A DNA stretch of 21,964 bases from JAZNUH01 sp045592225 (GCA_045592225.1 JAZNUH010000084.1:1-21964); one strand, 5' to 3'; positions 14,546-21,964 are shown, counted from the stretch's first letter. Notes: a model not told the origin generated them from the letters alone. A program made the numbers and translations.

Positions 14546-15007
14546 TTACTGTACTGTTGTAATTGTTACTGTGCGTGTTTCACCGTTCCATTCAACAGTA
14601 GCACCTACGTTCTCGCTGAAAAATCTTAAAGGAATATATGTTCTGTCTTCCTTGATTCTTGCAGGAACATCCAGTATAATTTCACTTGTTTCAGACACGC
14701 CTTCTGCATTAACCTTGTTAACAAAAGCCTTTTCATTGTCTATCTGCAGCACAATACCCAAATCACTTCTCATAGCTATAACTGTACGGGTTTCGCCATC
14801 CCATGAAACATTCATTTTGAGTGCTTCAGCAATTGCACGGAAGGGTACAAGTACTCTGCCTTCTTCAATGTAAGGCTCTGCATCAAAAACAACGGCTGTT
14901 CCATCGATAAGAACTGTTATTTTGTCCGGATTTGCGGATACTGCCATACCTGCTGTCATAGCAAAAAGCATAACCAATACCAGCATACATGTTAAAATCT
15001 TTTTCAT
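14546..15007 (-). CDS. Secreted stalk-domain protein (copper amine oxidase N-terminal-like domain)
   Basis: This 153-residue protein has a clear signal peptide: MKKIL, a hydrophobic core (LTCMLVLVMLFAMTAG) and likely cleavage after AVSA. The mature part contains the small domain named after the amine oxidase N-terminus (stalk domain), common in exported clostridial proteins and not itself an oxidase. Two similar halves are visible: GRVLVPFRAIAEALKMNVSWDGETRTV and DRTYIPLRFFSENVGATVEWNGETRTV. No catalytic domain is attached, so it may bind the cell wall or act as a structural module. The AGGAGG site 8 bases before the ATG suggests strong translation. A weak promoter lies upstream, separating it from dacF. 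Confidence 0.88.
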   Translation of the reverse strand: MKKILTCMLVLVMLFAMTAGMAVSANPDKITVLIDGTAVVFDAEPYIEEGRVLVPFRAIAEALKMNVSWDGETRTVIAMRSDLGIVLQIDNEKAFVNKVNAEGVSETSEIILDVPARIKEDRTYIPLRFFSENVGATVEWNGETRTVTITTVQ

Positions 15008-15039
15008 AAGTTTATCCTCCTAAAAAAGTTTATAAACAG

Positions 15040-15068
15040 ATTTTAACACACCAAAATAAAAAAGTAAA
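15040..15068 (-). promoter_or_regulatory. Possible promoter of the stalk-domain gene
   Basis: TTTACT (15063-15068), then 17 bases, then TAAAAT (15040-15045) on the minus strand, in the AT-rich gap downstream of dacF. The hexamers are partial matches only, so this is tentative. Confidence 0.4.
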
Positions 15069-15082
15069 TAGATTTTTCAAAA

Positions 15083-16210
15083 TTATACCGTCAGCCACTC
15101 TCTGATTATGTCGACAAGTATTGCAAAATACTGCTTTTTGCGTACATCCTCCGATGCGGTAAGAGCCATTTCACAAACCTTTTTACCGTCAGCAAAAAAA
15201 TGTACCTTTCCTATTTTGTCACCCTTTTTTATAGGTGCTGTTACACTACCCGGTATTTCGGTTTTTGTTTCAATTTTTTCCTGAACGTTCTTTGAAAGCA
15301 GTAGGGTAAAATCACTTTCGCATTTTACTGCCACACTTTCCTCTATCCCTTTTTCAACAGGCACAAAGGCTATTGTTTCATCCGCATTGGCAATCTTCAT
15401 CATTTTGTAATTGGCAAAGCCAAAGTCCAGAAGAGTGCGTGCCGCGTCAAACCTGTCCTGTGACGTCGGTGACCCGAGTACAACCGCAATAAGTTGCATT
15501 CCATCCCTTTTTGCGGTGGCGCTCAGACAGAAAAGTGCTTCATCTGTTGAGCCTGTTTTAAGACCGTTTGCTCCGTCATAAAATCTTATAAGCTTATTGG
15601 TGTTTGCAAGATTAAACTCGCCGCCACGCAGACTGTCTGTCCATATTGTGGTAAACTCAAATATCTTTTCGTGTTTTATAAGCTCTCTGCTCATAATGGC
15701 TATATCTCTCGCACTTGAATAATGCCCTTCTGCATCCAGTCCGTTGGTATTTACAAAGTTGGTGTTTACCATTCCAAGCTGCTTTGCACGTTCATTCATC
15801 ATACGTACAAATTCACTCTCACTACCCGCAATATATTCCGCCATAGCAACGCAGGCATCGTTTCCCGATGCAACCGCTATACCCTTAAGCAGGTCATATA
15901 CACTCATCTTCTCTCCTGCATCCAGAAATATGGTTGAACCGCCCATACTTTTAGCTCTCTCGCTTGCAGTTACCATATCATCCATCGCTATTCTTCCGCT
16001 GTCCACCGCTTCCATGCTGAGAAGCATGGTCATAACCTTTGTGACCGATGCCATAGGCAGTCTCTCATCACAATTTTGTTCATACATAACATCACCGGTG
16101 GATGCCTCTGTCAGTATAACTGATTTTGCCTTTATATCCAGGCTTGGCGCTGCCGAAACATTTATTGTCAAAACAAAAAAACATATAAGCAGGGAAATTG
16201 TTTTTTTCAT
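15083..16210 (-). CDS. dacF: D-alanyl-D-alanine carboxypeptidase, DacF-like
   Basis: This exported class C (type 5) low-molecular-weight penicillin-binding protein trims the terminal D-Ala from peptidoglycan stem peptides. A signal peptide (MKKTISLLICFFVLTINVSA) precedes the catalytic domain, which has Ser55-V-T-Lys58, Ser115-Gly-Asn117 and Lys218-Thr-Gly220. A beta-rich PBP5 C-terminal domain (about 270-355) and a terminal amphipathic segment for membrane attachment complete it. The length of 375 aa is typical. The name DacF, a sporulation-phase enzyme in B. subtilis, rests on the spoIIM-xerD context; sequence alone would allow DacA or DacB. I see no convincing sigma-F promoter, only AT-rich sequence (16211-16281). 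Confidence 0.88.
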   Translation of the reverse strand: MKKTISLLICFFVLTINVSAAPSLDIKAKSVILTEASTGDVMYEQNCDERLPMASVTKVMTMLLSMEAVDSGRIAMDDMVTASERAKSMGGSTIFLDAGEKMSVYDLLKGIAVASGNDACVAMAEYIAGSESEFVRMMNERAKQLGMVNTNFVNTNGLDAEGHYSSARDIAIMSRELIKHEKIFEFTTIWTDSLRGGEFNLANTNKLIRFYDGANGLKTGSTDEALFCLSATAKRDGMQLIAVVLGSPTSQDRFDAARTLLDFGFANYKMMKIANADETIAFVPVEKGIEESVAVKCESDFTLLLSKNVQEKIETKTEIPGSVTAPIKKGDKIGKVHFFADGKKVCEMALTASEDVRKKQYFAILVDIIREWLTV

Positions 16211-16281
16211 ATTTTAAAACCTCATTTCATATAATACTGCTTATATGTTTTGCAATTTATTTTTTTATATTCAATTAATTT

Positions 16282-17154
16282 TTATGCTCTTGGGTGTGTT
16301 TTCTTGTACACGTCAACAATTTTGTTTTCCATAATACGCATGTATACCGATGTGGACGCCAGGCTTGAAAAACCCATCATTTCCTGAATTGATATAAGGT
16401 CAGCACCGTTTTCAAGCAGATGGGACGCAAAGGAATGTCTTAACATATGCGGCGTTATTTCCTTGTCAATACCCGCCATTTCCTTATAGTCTTTAAGTAT
16501 TTTCCAAAAGCCCTGACGGGAAATTCTGTCACCATCCCTGTTTAAAAAAAGTGCAACCTCATTGTTATTTTTCAAAAGCTCAGGGCGCCATTTTTTTATG
16601 TATTCAGAAAGTGCCTTAACTGCAAGCTTGCCAATAGGCACAGTTCTGCTTTTTCCCTCCTTGCGGCAGGTAACCAGACCGCGACGGAGGTTAACCTCAT
16701 CTATATTAAGTCCTACAAGTTCAGATACTCTTATTCCGCTTGCGTACAAAAGTTCAAGCATTGCCTTATCTCTACTGCCCTTTGCATCGGCAGCTACAGG
16801 CTGTTCCAAAAGTCTTTGCACCTCTTCTGTGGTAAGTATCTCCGGGAGTTTTTTTTCATATTTTGGTTTTTTTAAATCGTGTGTGGGGTCAGCATTTATT
16901 ATTCCGCTGCTATAAAGAAATCCGTAAAAGGATTTAAGCGAAGCCACACACCTTGCAATTGTTGCAACAGCACGTCCCTGACTTTTAAGTCTTGTCATAT
17001 ATGAGTCAATCTCCTCTTTTGTGACGCTTGCAGGGTTTCCGCCGTAAAATTTTAAAAATTGGAGTATATCTCTTTTATAAGATTGCAGAGTACTTGCTGA
17101 TACTTGTCTTGATTCGCTGAGATAATCTGTAAAGTCTAAAATCAATGCATCCAT
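16282..17154 (-). CDS. xerD: Tyrosine recombinase, XerD-like
   Basis: XerC/XerD recombinases resolve chromosome dimers at dif. Residues 1-85 form the SAM-like core-binding domain and about 105-285 the catalytic domain. Arg142 (ASGIRVSEL), a Lys in RKEGKSRTVPIG (165 or 168), the H-x-x-R box HMLRHSFASHL (His236, Arg239) and nucleophile Tyr271 are present. The position that is His270 in E. coli XerD (LGHSD...) is Phe262 here (MMGFSS). The C-terminus THPRA matches the family. Its ribosome binding site overlaps the spoIIM stop region, and the ATG has GGAG 7 bases upstream, so it is co-transcribed with spoIIM. It could be a diverged XerD or a paralogue; no phage genes surround it. Confidence 0.85.
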   Translation of the reverse strand: MDALILDFTDYLSESRQVSASTLQSYKRDILQFLKFYGGNPASVTKEEIDSYMTRLKSQGRAVATIARCVASLKSFYGFLYSSGIINADPTHDLKKPKYEKKLPEILTTEEVQRLLEQPVAADAKGSRDKAMLELLYASGIRVSELVGLNIDEVNLRRGLVTCRKEGKSRTVPIGKLAVKALSEYIKKWRPELLKNNNEVALFLNRDGDRISRQGFWKILKDYKEMAGIDKEITPHMLRHSFASHLLENGADLISIQEMMGFSSLASTSVYMRIMENKIVDVYKKTHPRA

Positions 17155-17167
17155 ATGTTGTCTCCTT

Positions 17168-17734
17168 CTAAAGTGTTAATTTGACAAGTGATAACGAAAC
17201 GTATCCTTCAACCAAACATCCGATTAATATTACACAGAAAACAAGCATTACGGTAAAGGTGTATTTTATCAGGACCTGCTTTATGTTCTTTTCACCTGCG
17301 CACAGTCTGCCCGAAAAGCCTGTTGACAATACAGACAGTAGTATGTATGCCGGTATAAGCAGAATACTGTGAGGCAACACTCCCGCCGCGGCAGCAACAA
17401 GCCCTTTGATTCCGTAGTTTTTTATAAGAACTCCTACACCTAATCCAACGGCATAACCACGTCCGGCCACCAAAACCGGAGTAAAAAAAGAGCCTATGAC
17501 AGTTAATCCCATAAGCCAGAACAGGGCCGTGATTTTTAAATTCTGTATCACTGAATGCCTGAAACATACGGCCTGTCCGGTTTCCGCTGTCACATTATGT
17601 AAAAGTCCGTCTATTATTTCCTTTCCGTCTGTTCTTCCTGCGGCTATACTGCCGGCAATAATACCTGCAATAAGTGCCACAACTGAAAAAACATACCACC
17701 GTATACCGTTTCCTTTAAAATTTCTCTTTTTCAT
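17168..17734 (-). CDS. spoIIM: Stage II sporulation protein M
   Basis: SpoIIM is a mother-cell membrane protein of the SpoIIDMP engulfment complex, needed to thin septal peptidoglycan and move the membrane around the forespore. The 188-residue protein has about five hydrophobic helices, an early loop facing outward with N-V-T-A-E-T-G, and the conserved stretch FFTPVLVAGRGYAVGLGVGVLI followed by AAGVLPHSILLIPAYILL. An upstream in-frame start at 17797 would cross a hairpin and lacks a suitable ribosome binding site. The ATG at 17734 follows AGAGGAG with 9-base spacing and is chosen. It sits in the 3' arm of a large hairpin (see the regulatory feature). spoIIM next to xerD matches Bacillota gene order and indicates a spore former. 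Confidence 0.92.
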   Translation of the reverse strand: MKKRNFKGNGIRWYVFSVVALIAGIIAGSIAAGRTDGKEIIDGLLHNVTAETGQAVCFRHSVIQNLKITALFWLMGLTVIGSFFTPVLVAGRGYAVGLGVGVLIKNYGIKGLVAAAAGVLPHSILLIPAYILLSVLSTGFSGRLCAGEKNIKQVLIKYTFTVMLVFCVILIGCLVEGYVSLSLVKLTL

Positions 17735-17738
17735 TAAG

Positions 17739-17776
17739 ACCCACTCCTCTGTATAATTTATTACAAAGGAGTGGGT
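17739..17776 (-). promoter_or_regulatory. Long hairpin covering the spoIIM ribosome binding site
   Basis: The arms 17739-17753 and 17762-17776 pair over 15 positions with one mismatch around an 8-base AT-rich loop. The AGGAG ribosome binding site of spoIIM lies within the 3' arm of the transcript. RNA arriving from proC would hide it, whereas a transcript starting in or after the loop would leave it free. Confidence 0.65.
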
Positions 17777-17792
17777 TTTATTACTTCGCCTT

Positions 17793-17820
17793 AACAACTA
17801 ACACCGAGGTGTTGGTCGTT
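17793..17820. repeat. Inverted repeat directly after proC
   Basis: The arms 17793-17805 (AACAACTAACACC) and 17808-17820 (GGTGTTGGTCGTT) pair with one wobble and one mismatch around a very short loop. Neither strand has a following T tract, so it is not a typical terminator. It ends 2 bases before the proC stop codon. Confidence 0.6.
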
Positions 17821-17822
17821 AG

Positions 17823-18614
17823 CTATTTCCCGGACAACCTTCTGCTCTTATCAGCACAGCTTTCCATCGCCTTTATAACTGCGGCACGAAAGCCCTGTTC
17901 TTCCAGAACGCTTACAGCGTCAATGGTTGTTCCGCCCGGTGAGCAAACCATATCCTTAAGCTCTGCCGGGTGCTTTTCTGTTTCAAGCACCATTTTTGCA
18001 GCGCCCATAACAGTCTGCGCTGCCATCATAATTGCGGCATCACGGGTGAGCCCTTCTTTAACTGCACCGTCGGCCATTGCATCTATCAGCATAAAAACAT
18101 ATGCAGGACTGCTTCCGCTTACACTGACAGCTGCATCCATAAGCTTTTCGCTTATAATAACCGCCCTACCCAAAGCAGAAAATATGCCACTCACACACTC
18201 CACATCCGCCTCGGTTACAGGTGCCTCATAGGATATTGCCGTCATTCCCGCACCAACAAGTGCAGGTGTATTTGGCATTGTACGCACAACGCGTACATTC
18301 TTGCCCACACAGTTTTTTATGTATTCTATACTTATACCTGCGGCAATGGACACAATAAGCTTGTCACTTACCTCATCCTTAACCTCAGCTAAAACTGTGC
18401 TTACTATATTAGGTTTTACTGCCAGCAGGAGAGTATCGCCAAACTGTGCTGTCCGCACGTTGTCACCGGTATTGATTCCTTCACCGGCAAATATCGCAAG
18501 CTTTTTATCGTCTCTGTCGCTGACCATTATATCCGAAGGGGATGTGCCTGCCGCTATAAGACCGTGCACAATGGCGCTTGCCATATTCCCTCCGCCTATT
18601 ATACCTAATTTCAC
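17823..18614 (-). CDS. proC: Pyrroline-5-carboxylate reductase
   Basis: ProC catalyses the last step of proline synthesis, reducing 1-pyrroline-5-carboxylate with NAD(P)H. The N-terminal Rossmann motif GIIGGGNMASAIVHGL (residues 4-19) binds the cofactor. LLAVKPNIV and VVRTMPNTPALVGAGMTA follow, and the C-terminal signature VSGSSPAYVFMLIDAMADGAVKEGL with SPGGTTIDAVSVLEEQGFRAAVIKAM is intact. At 263 aa it is full length. It lies 20 bases below the aminotransferase gene and probably shares its transcript. Confidence 0.96.
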   Translation of the reverse strand: MKLGIIGGGNMASAIVHGLIAAGTSPSDIMVSDRDDKKLAIFAGEGINTGDNVRTAQFGDTLLLAVKPNIVSTVLAEVKDEVSDKLIVSIAAGISIEYIKNCVGKNVRVVRTMPNTPALVGAGMTAISYEAPVTEADVECVSGIFSALGRAVIISEKLMDAAVSVSGSSPAYVFMLIDAMADGAVKEGLTRDAAIMMAAQTVMGAAKMVLETEKHPAELKDMVCSPGGTTIDAVSVLEEQGFRAAVIKAMESCADKSRRLSGK

Positions 18615-18634
18615 TTTAAAATCACCTTTTCCTA

Positions 18635-19819
18635 TCAGCTTTTTAAGAATGCTTCCAGTCTGTCAAGACCCTTTTCTATGTTTTCCATAGAGGTAGCATA
18701 TGACCATCTTACAAATCCGTCAGCCATAAAGCCTTCACCGGGAACAACTGCAACCTTTGCCTTTTCAAGCAGAGCGTCTGCAAAATCTGCGGCAGAGTTT
18801 ATCTTTGTGCCTGCAATTTCTTTGCCGATAAGAGCCTTGATGTTCATCATTACATAGAATGCACCGTTGGGCTTTCTGCAGGAAACACCTTCCATGGAGT
18901 TGATTCTTTCAACCATGTAGTCACGGCGTTTTTTGTATTCAGCCTTCATATCATCAACAAAACCAAGACCGCCTTCAAGTGCTACAACAGCAGCATACTG
19001 AGCGATGGAGTTGGGGTTTGATGTAGCATGGCTCTGTACGTTGGACATAAGCTTTGCAATGGGTGCGCTGGATGCTGTAAAGCCTATTCTCCAGCCTGTC
19101 ATTGCGTATGTCTTTGAAAGACCGTTTACAATGATTGTAAGTTCCTTAATTTCTTCACCGAGAGAAGCAATAGAAACTCTTTCACCTTCGTAAATAAGGT
19201 GCTCATATATTTCATCGGATACAACAAAAATCTGTTTTTCAACTGCAACCTTTGCAATTTCTTCAAGCTCTTCACGAGTGTAAACCATACCTGTGGGGTT
19301 TGAAGGTGTGTTCATAACCAGAGCCTTTGTTTTGGGTGTGATAGCAGCTCTCAGCTGATCAGCTGTGAACTTGAAGTTATTTTCTTCTGTTGTCATAAGG
19401 TACTTGGGAACACCGTCAGCAAGCTTTACCATTTCGGGGTAGCTTACCCAGAAAGGAGCGGGGATGATTACTTCATCACCGGGCTGCAGAATTGCACCAA
19501 ATACGTTTGTCAGAGAATGCTTTGCACCATTGCTTACAACAATCTGTGAGGGTTCATATGTAAGACCGTTTTCATTTAAAAATTTAGCGCAAACAGCCTT
19601 TTTGAGTTCCATTGTGCCTGAAGCGGGGGTGTATCTTGTAACACCGTTTCTGATAGCTTCAATACCTGCTTCTTTAATATGATCAGGTGTGTCAAAATCA
19701 GGTTCGCCTGCGCCGAAACCAACAACATCGATACCTTCTTTTTTCATTGCCTTGAATTTAGAATCAATTGCCAATGTGGGGGATGCACTTATTCCTGCAT
19801 ATTTTTTTGATAATTCCAT
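18635..19819 (-). CDS. aspC: Class I pyridoxal-phosphate aminotransferase, aspartate aminotransferase-type
   Basis: This cytoplasmic PLP enzyme transfers amino groups, most likely between aspartate and 2-oxoglutarate. Cofactor and substrate residues are clear: GFGAGEPDFDTP near residue 34, SNGAK (97-100), PAPFWVSYPEM, NTPSNPTGMVYT with Asn174, SDEIYEHLIYEG with Asp202 and Tyr205, and SKTYAMTGWRIGF with Schiff-base Lys236. A distal VRWSYATS holds the carboxylate-binding Arg. The length of 394 aa fits subgroup I-gamma, the Thermus/Bacillus AspB type. AGGAGG precedes the ATG by 9 bases. Relatives act on other amino or keto acids, so aspartate specificity is probable but not certain. Confidence 0.9.
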   Translation of the reverse strand: MELSKKYAGISASPTLAIDSKFKAMKKEGIDVVGFGAGEPDFDTPDHIKEAGIEAIRNGVTRYTPASGTMELKKAVCAKFLNENGLTYEPSQIVVSNGAKHSLTNVFGAILQPGDEVIIPAPFWVSYPEMVKLADGVPKYLMTTEENNFKFTADQLRAAITPKTKALVMNTPSNPTGMVYTREELEEIAKVAVEKQIFVVSDEIYEHLIYEGERVSIASLGEEIKELTIIVNGLSKTYAMTGWRIGFTASSAPIAKLMSNVQSHATSNPNSIAQYAAVVALEGGLGFVDDMKAEYKKRRDYMVERINSMEGVSCRKPNGAFYVMMNIKALIGKEIAGTKINSAADFADALLEKAKVAVVPGEGFMADGFVRWSYATSMENIEKGLDRLEAFLKS

Positions 19820-19856
19820 GAAATAGTCCTCCTAAGTATTTGTTATTTGTTTAACT

Positions 19857-19885
19857 ATTTTAATATATTAACTTATAAAATGCAA
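19857..19885 (-). promoter_or_regulatory. Possible aspC-proC promoter
   Basis: TTGCAT (19880-19885), 17 bases, then TAAAAT (19857-19862) on the minus strand. The -35 lies in the end of the dipeptidase gene and the -10 in the AT-rich gap. Match quality is moderate. Confidence 0.45.
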
Positions 19886-20787
19886 CATTTTTCGGACAAA
19901 ATTTCAAAAAATACCCGTTTAAAATTATTAAAAGCTATATTTTGCACCTGCTTTTCACTGTAATTCATTTTAAGCAATGCATTAAGCACCTTTTTGTGAT
20001 CTCTTACGCCCTCTATTCCGTAGGGTGTTGTTATTCCTCCGTCAAAATCTGCGCCTAGCCCTATACTGTTTTCGCCGCCAAGAGACATAAAGTGCTCAAT
20101 GTGAGCAATTATTCCGTCAATTCCCTTGTAGTCGCCCAGAAAATCGGTGTAATAATTTATACCTGCAACTCCCCCTGCCTTTACAAGAGTTTTAAACTGT
20201 TCATCGGTAAGATTTCTCGGGTGATCGCACAAAGCCTTTGAGTTTGAGTGGGACGCAATAAATGGTTTGCGTGACATTTGTGCAAGGTCATAAAAGCCTT
20301 CTTCCGAAAGGTGAGAAACGTCTATTAACATTCCAAGCCTCTCCGCCTTATTCACTACCTCCCTGCCAAAGTCGGTAAGTCCGCCACCACCGCCGACTGC
20401 CGTGCCGCTTATTATTCCGGGCGTGTTCCACGTAAGTCCAAAAACCCTGACACCCTTTGCATATAGCAACTCCATTTTTGATATATCCCCTTCAATAGAA
20501 TCGCCGCCTTCAATACCCAGAATAATACCTACACCCTTTTTGTCAAAATCCTCTTTACACTTTATAAAATTAAAGCCTGTGCTTTTATATAATTTTTTTA
20601 TATAGGTGCAGGCTCTCTCCCACGGCTTATGCAGCGACCTGTCTGTAAAAATTGCCGCAACCTGCACAAAAGAGGCATACTCCTCTGCACCTTTTACCGA
20701 AAACTGACCTTCATAAGTTCCAAGATTGTCGCCCTGCTTTGTGAGTGTATCACAATGGGCATCAAATACCGAAAAATCAAAAGGCAT
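19873..20787 (-). CDS. Membrane dipeptidase-family (M19) metallopeptidase
   Basis: M19 enzymes are dinuclear zinc dipeptidases of the amidohydrolase fold that cleave dipeptides, sometimes with D-amino acids. Expected ligands are visible: His11 and Asp13 in FDAHCDTL, Glu93 in GIEGG, His159 in DVSHLSE and His180 in ASHSN, followed by the DHPRNLTDEQ substrate loop and GLGADFDGG. There is no signal peptide, so despite the family name it is probably cytoplasmic. At 304 aa it is on the short side of the family. It overlaps yraN by 11 bases, which implies co-transcription with rnhB and yraN. Confidence 0.92.
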   Translation of the reverse strand: MPFDFSVFDAHCDTLTKQGDNLGTYEGQFSVKGAEEYASFVQVAAIFTDRSLHKPWERACTYIKKLYKSTGFNFIKCKEDFDKKGVGIILGIEGGDSIEGDISKMELLYAKGVRVFGLTWNTPGIISGTAVGGGGGLTDFGREVVNKAERLGMLIDVSHLSEEGFYDLAQMSRKPFIASHSNSKALCDHPRNLTDEQFKTLVKAGGVAGINYYTDFLGDYKGIDGIIAHIEHFMSLGGENSIGLGADFDGGITTPYGIEGVRDHKKVLNALLKMNYSEKQVQNIAFNNFKRVFFEILSEKCCIL

Positions 20788-21142
20788 TTTCTATCACCTC
20801 AATTTCAAAATCCCTTGCCTTACCTTTTGAAGCGTCCCCGTATACCGTTACTACGTCAAACCTTACGGGTGCATCTATATTTTTACTCATAATATAGGTC
20901 TGTGCTGCGCGCTTTATACACTCCGTTTTTTTATGCGTTATTGCACCCTCTCCGCCACCGTAAGCATGGCTTTTACGGGTTTTTACCTCTACAAAAACAA
21001 GATATTCACCCTGCTGTGCTATTATATCTATTTCTCCAAGTCTGCAGAGAAAATTGCGTTCCAGTATTCTGTATCCGCGCTTTGCAAGAAACTTTGCCGC
21101 CGCCTTCTCCCCCACATCACCTATTGTACGTTTTAAAATCAT
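20777..21142 (-). CDS. yraN: UPF0102 family protein YraN (endonuclease-like)
   Basis: YraN proteins have a Holliday-junction-resolvase/restriction-endonuclease-like fold, and their function is poorly understood. The nuclease core is intact: GEKAAAKFLAKRGYRILERNF at the N-terminus, then GEIDIIAQQGEYLVFVEVKTRK with the D...E-x-K arrangement, and RFDVVTVYG toward the C-terminus. The 121-residue length is typical. Its ATG shares one base with the rnhB stop. The rnhB-yraN pair is conserved in many bacteria. Confidence 0.94.
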   Translation of the reverse strand: MILKRTIGDVGEKAAAKFLAKRGYRILERNFLCRLGEIDIIAQQGEYLVFVEVKTRKSHAYGGGEGAITHKKTECIKRAAQTYIMSKNIDAPVRFDVVTVYGDASKGKARDFEIEVIENAF

Positions 21143-21753
21143 TATTTTTCTCCATACAGCTTTTTAAGAAAGCTTCGTCTGTGTATTTCACAGGGTCCGT
21201 ATTTAAGTATAGCCTCGGTGTGCTCCTTTGTTCCATACCCCTTGTGCTTTGCGAAATTATATTCGGGATATTTCTCCGAAAGCTTTGTTATATACCTGTC
21301 CCTTGAAACCTTGGCAATAATTGATGCCGCCGCAACAGAAAGGCTTAACGAATCGCCCTTTACAATGCACTTATGGTCAATTTCCATATTCTTTATTGAA
21401 TTGCCGTCTATAAGCACAAAATCAGGCTTTATTTTAAGTCCTTCAACTGCCCTGTTCATAGCGAGATGTGTTGCATTTAATATATTTATTTCGTCTATTT
21501 CTTCAGGGGTTGCTCTGCCCACCGACCAGCAAACGGCATTTTGGGTTATAACCTCGTAAAGCGCCTCTCTTTTTTTCTCACTCAGTTTTTTTGAGTCTGT
21601 AATTCCGTCAGCAAAGTGGTTTTCGGGCAGTATAACAGCCGCCGCAAAAACATCTCCCGCCAGGGGACCACGCCCTGCTTCATCCACCCCTGCAATATAT
21701 GTATATCCCGCTTCTTTAAGGGCTTTTTCGTAAATAAGCATATTATTTTCCAT
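21142..21753 (-). CDS. rnhB: Ribonuclease HII
   Basis: RNase HII cuts RNA in RNA-DNA hybrids and starts removal of single ribonucleotides from DNA. The catalytic acidic residues are present: Asp24 and Glu25 in GVDEAGRGPLAGDV, Asp116 in VLIDGN, and Asp134 in KGDSLSLSVAAASIIAKVSRD. The GRGPLAG loop identifies type 2. At 203 aa it is a normal length. ATG at 21753 has GGAG 7 bases upstream, and a near-consensus promoter lies ahead, making it the first gene of the rnhB-yraN-dipeptidase unit. Confidence 0.96.
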   Translation of the reverse strand: MENNMLIYEKALKEAGYTYIAGVDEAGRGPLAGDVFAAAVILPENHFADGITDSKKLSEKKREALYEVITQNAVCWSVGRATPEEIDEINILNATHLAMNRAVEGLKIKPDFVLIDGNSIKNMEIDHKCIVKGDSLSLSVAAASIIAKVSRDRYITKLSEKYPEYNFAKHKGYGTKEHTEAILKYGPCEIHRRSFLKKLYGEK

Positions 21754-21783
21754 ATCATTTCTCCATTTCGTGTAAGTAATTTT

Positions 21784-21813
21784 ATTTTATCAATCCCCTC
21801 TGCCTCTTGTCAA
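21784..21813 (-). promoter_or_regulatory. Promoter of the rnhB operon
   Basis: TTGACA (21808-21813) and TAAAAT (21784-21789) on the minus strand are 18 bases apart, about 30 bases upstream of rnhB. It is arranged back to back with the promoter of the rightward gene. Confidence 0.65.
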
Positions 21814-21838
21814 GTTATTAAGAAAAAGAATAAATATC

Positions 21839-21867
21839 TTGCAGTTTTTTCAATATATTGGTATAAT
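21839..21867 (+). promoter_or_regulatory. Promoter of the Asp23-like gene
   Basis: TTGCAG (21839-21844), 17 bases, then a perfect TATAAT (21862-21867), followed by AAAGGAG at 21881-21887 and an ATG at 21897. Spacing and order fit a vegetative promoter. Confidence 0.7.
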
Positions 21868-21896
21868 AAATGTAAATGTGAAAGGAGATATGTACT

Positions 21897-21964
21897 ATGA
21901 ATAATGAGATAAAAGATAACGGCGGTTCAATCAAGATATCCGACGAAGTAATTTCTATAATATC
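21897..21964 (+). CDS. Asp23/Gls24 (YloU-like) envelope protein, 5' end only
   Basis: Only the first 22 codons lie in the window, and the frame is open at the right edge. The start is well supported by AAAGGAG 9 bases upstream and a promoter. The visible protein begins MNNEIKDNGGSIKISDEVIS, and the GSIKISDEVIS stretch is the typical opening of Asp23/Gls24 domain proteins such as YloU, small cytoplasmic proteins linked to envelope stress or fatty-acid kinase systems. With so little sequence the assignment is provisional. Confidence 0.65.
   Translation, partial: MNNEIKDNGGSIKISDEVISII

Noticed and set aside
16282..17154. Phage or integrative-element integrase
   Set aside because: The gene overlaps the spoIIM region, has the THPRA XerD ending and no phage, att or tRNA features nearby.
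17739..17776. Plus-strand terminator (stem followed by TTTTATTACTT)
   Set aside because: There is no plus-strand gene upstream to terminate, and the ribosome binding site of spoIIM lies in the stem, so a leader hairpin is more likely.

Overview
The window looks like a chromosomal segment from a low-to-moderate GC, endospore-forming member of the Clostridia (Bacillota), quite possibly a gut bacterium. The pointers are strong AAAGGAG/AGGAGG ribosome binding sites, the sporulation genes spoIIM and dacF, a Clostridia-style block of cell-shape genes, and an intergenic repeat of a type I associate with gut Firmicutes. Almost everything is on the minus strand and packed into operons with 1-11 bp overlaps. 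Only a small protein at the left edge and a truncated gene at the right edge lie on the plus strand. I see no mobile element, CRISPR array, tRNA or rRNA gene, or defence island. This is mostly a housekeeping region.

Layout, right to left (the direction of transcription). At the right edge a promoter drives a truncated Asp23/Gls24 (YloU-like) gene to the right, while a back-to-back promoter drives rnhB, yraN and an M19 dipeptidase to the left. Then come an aspartate-type aminotransferase and proC (amino-acid metabolism), followed by spoIIM, xerD and a DacF-like D,D-carboxypeptidase, an order resembling the B. subtilis spoIIM-xerD-dacF neighbourhood. Next are a secreted stalk-domain protein, a GtrA-like membrane protein, and an RpiR regulator overlapping an OPA-type MFS transporter behind a consensus promoter.

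The middle holds a long run: U32 peptidase, dut, NusG domain II protein, Gx/HepS-like membrane protein, maf, mreC, mreD and PBP2 (mrdA). After a short intergenic gap with a palindrome it continues with minD, mgsA, an MtaD-like adenosine-derivative deaminase, a HAD phosphatase, ruvX and yrzB. Common companions of this block (mreB, minC, minE, rodA) are missing here.

The left end has the only long gene-poor stretch (219-656). It holds a structured RNA that I identify as 6S RNA, directly behind yrzB and followed by a strong terminator, and then a composite of small repeats and hairpins that looks like a dispersed intergenic repeat. The most useful second looks are the 6S RNA, the missing partners of the shape/division cluster, a XerD whose catalytic histidine position is phenylalanine, and a hairpin that would bury the spoIIM ribosome binding site. 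I found no clear novel multi-gene system.
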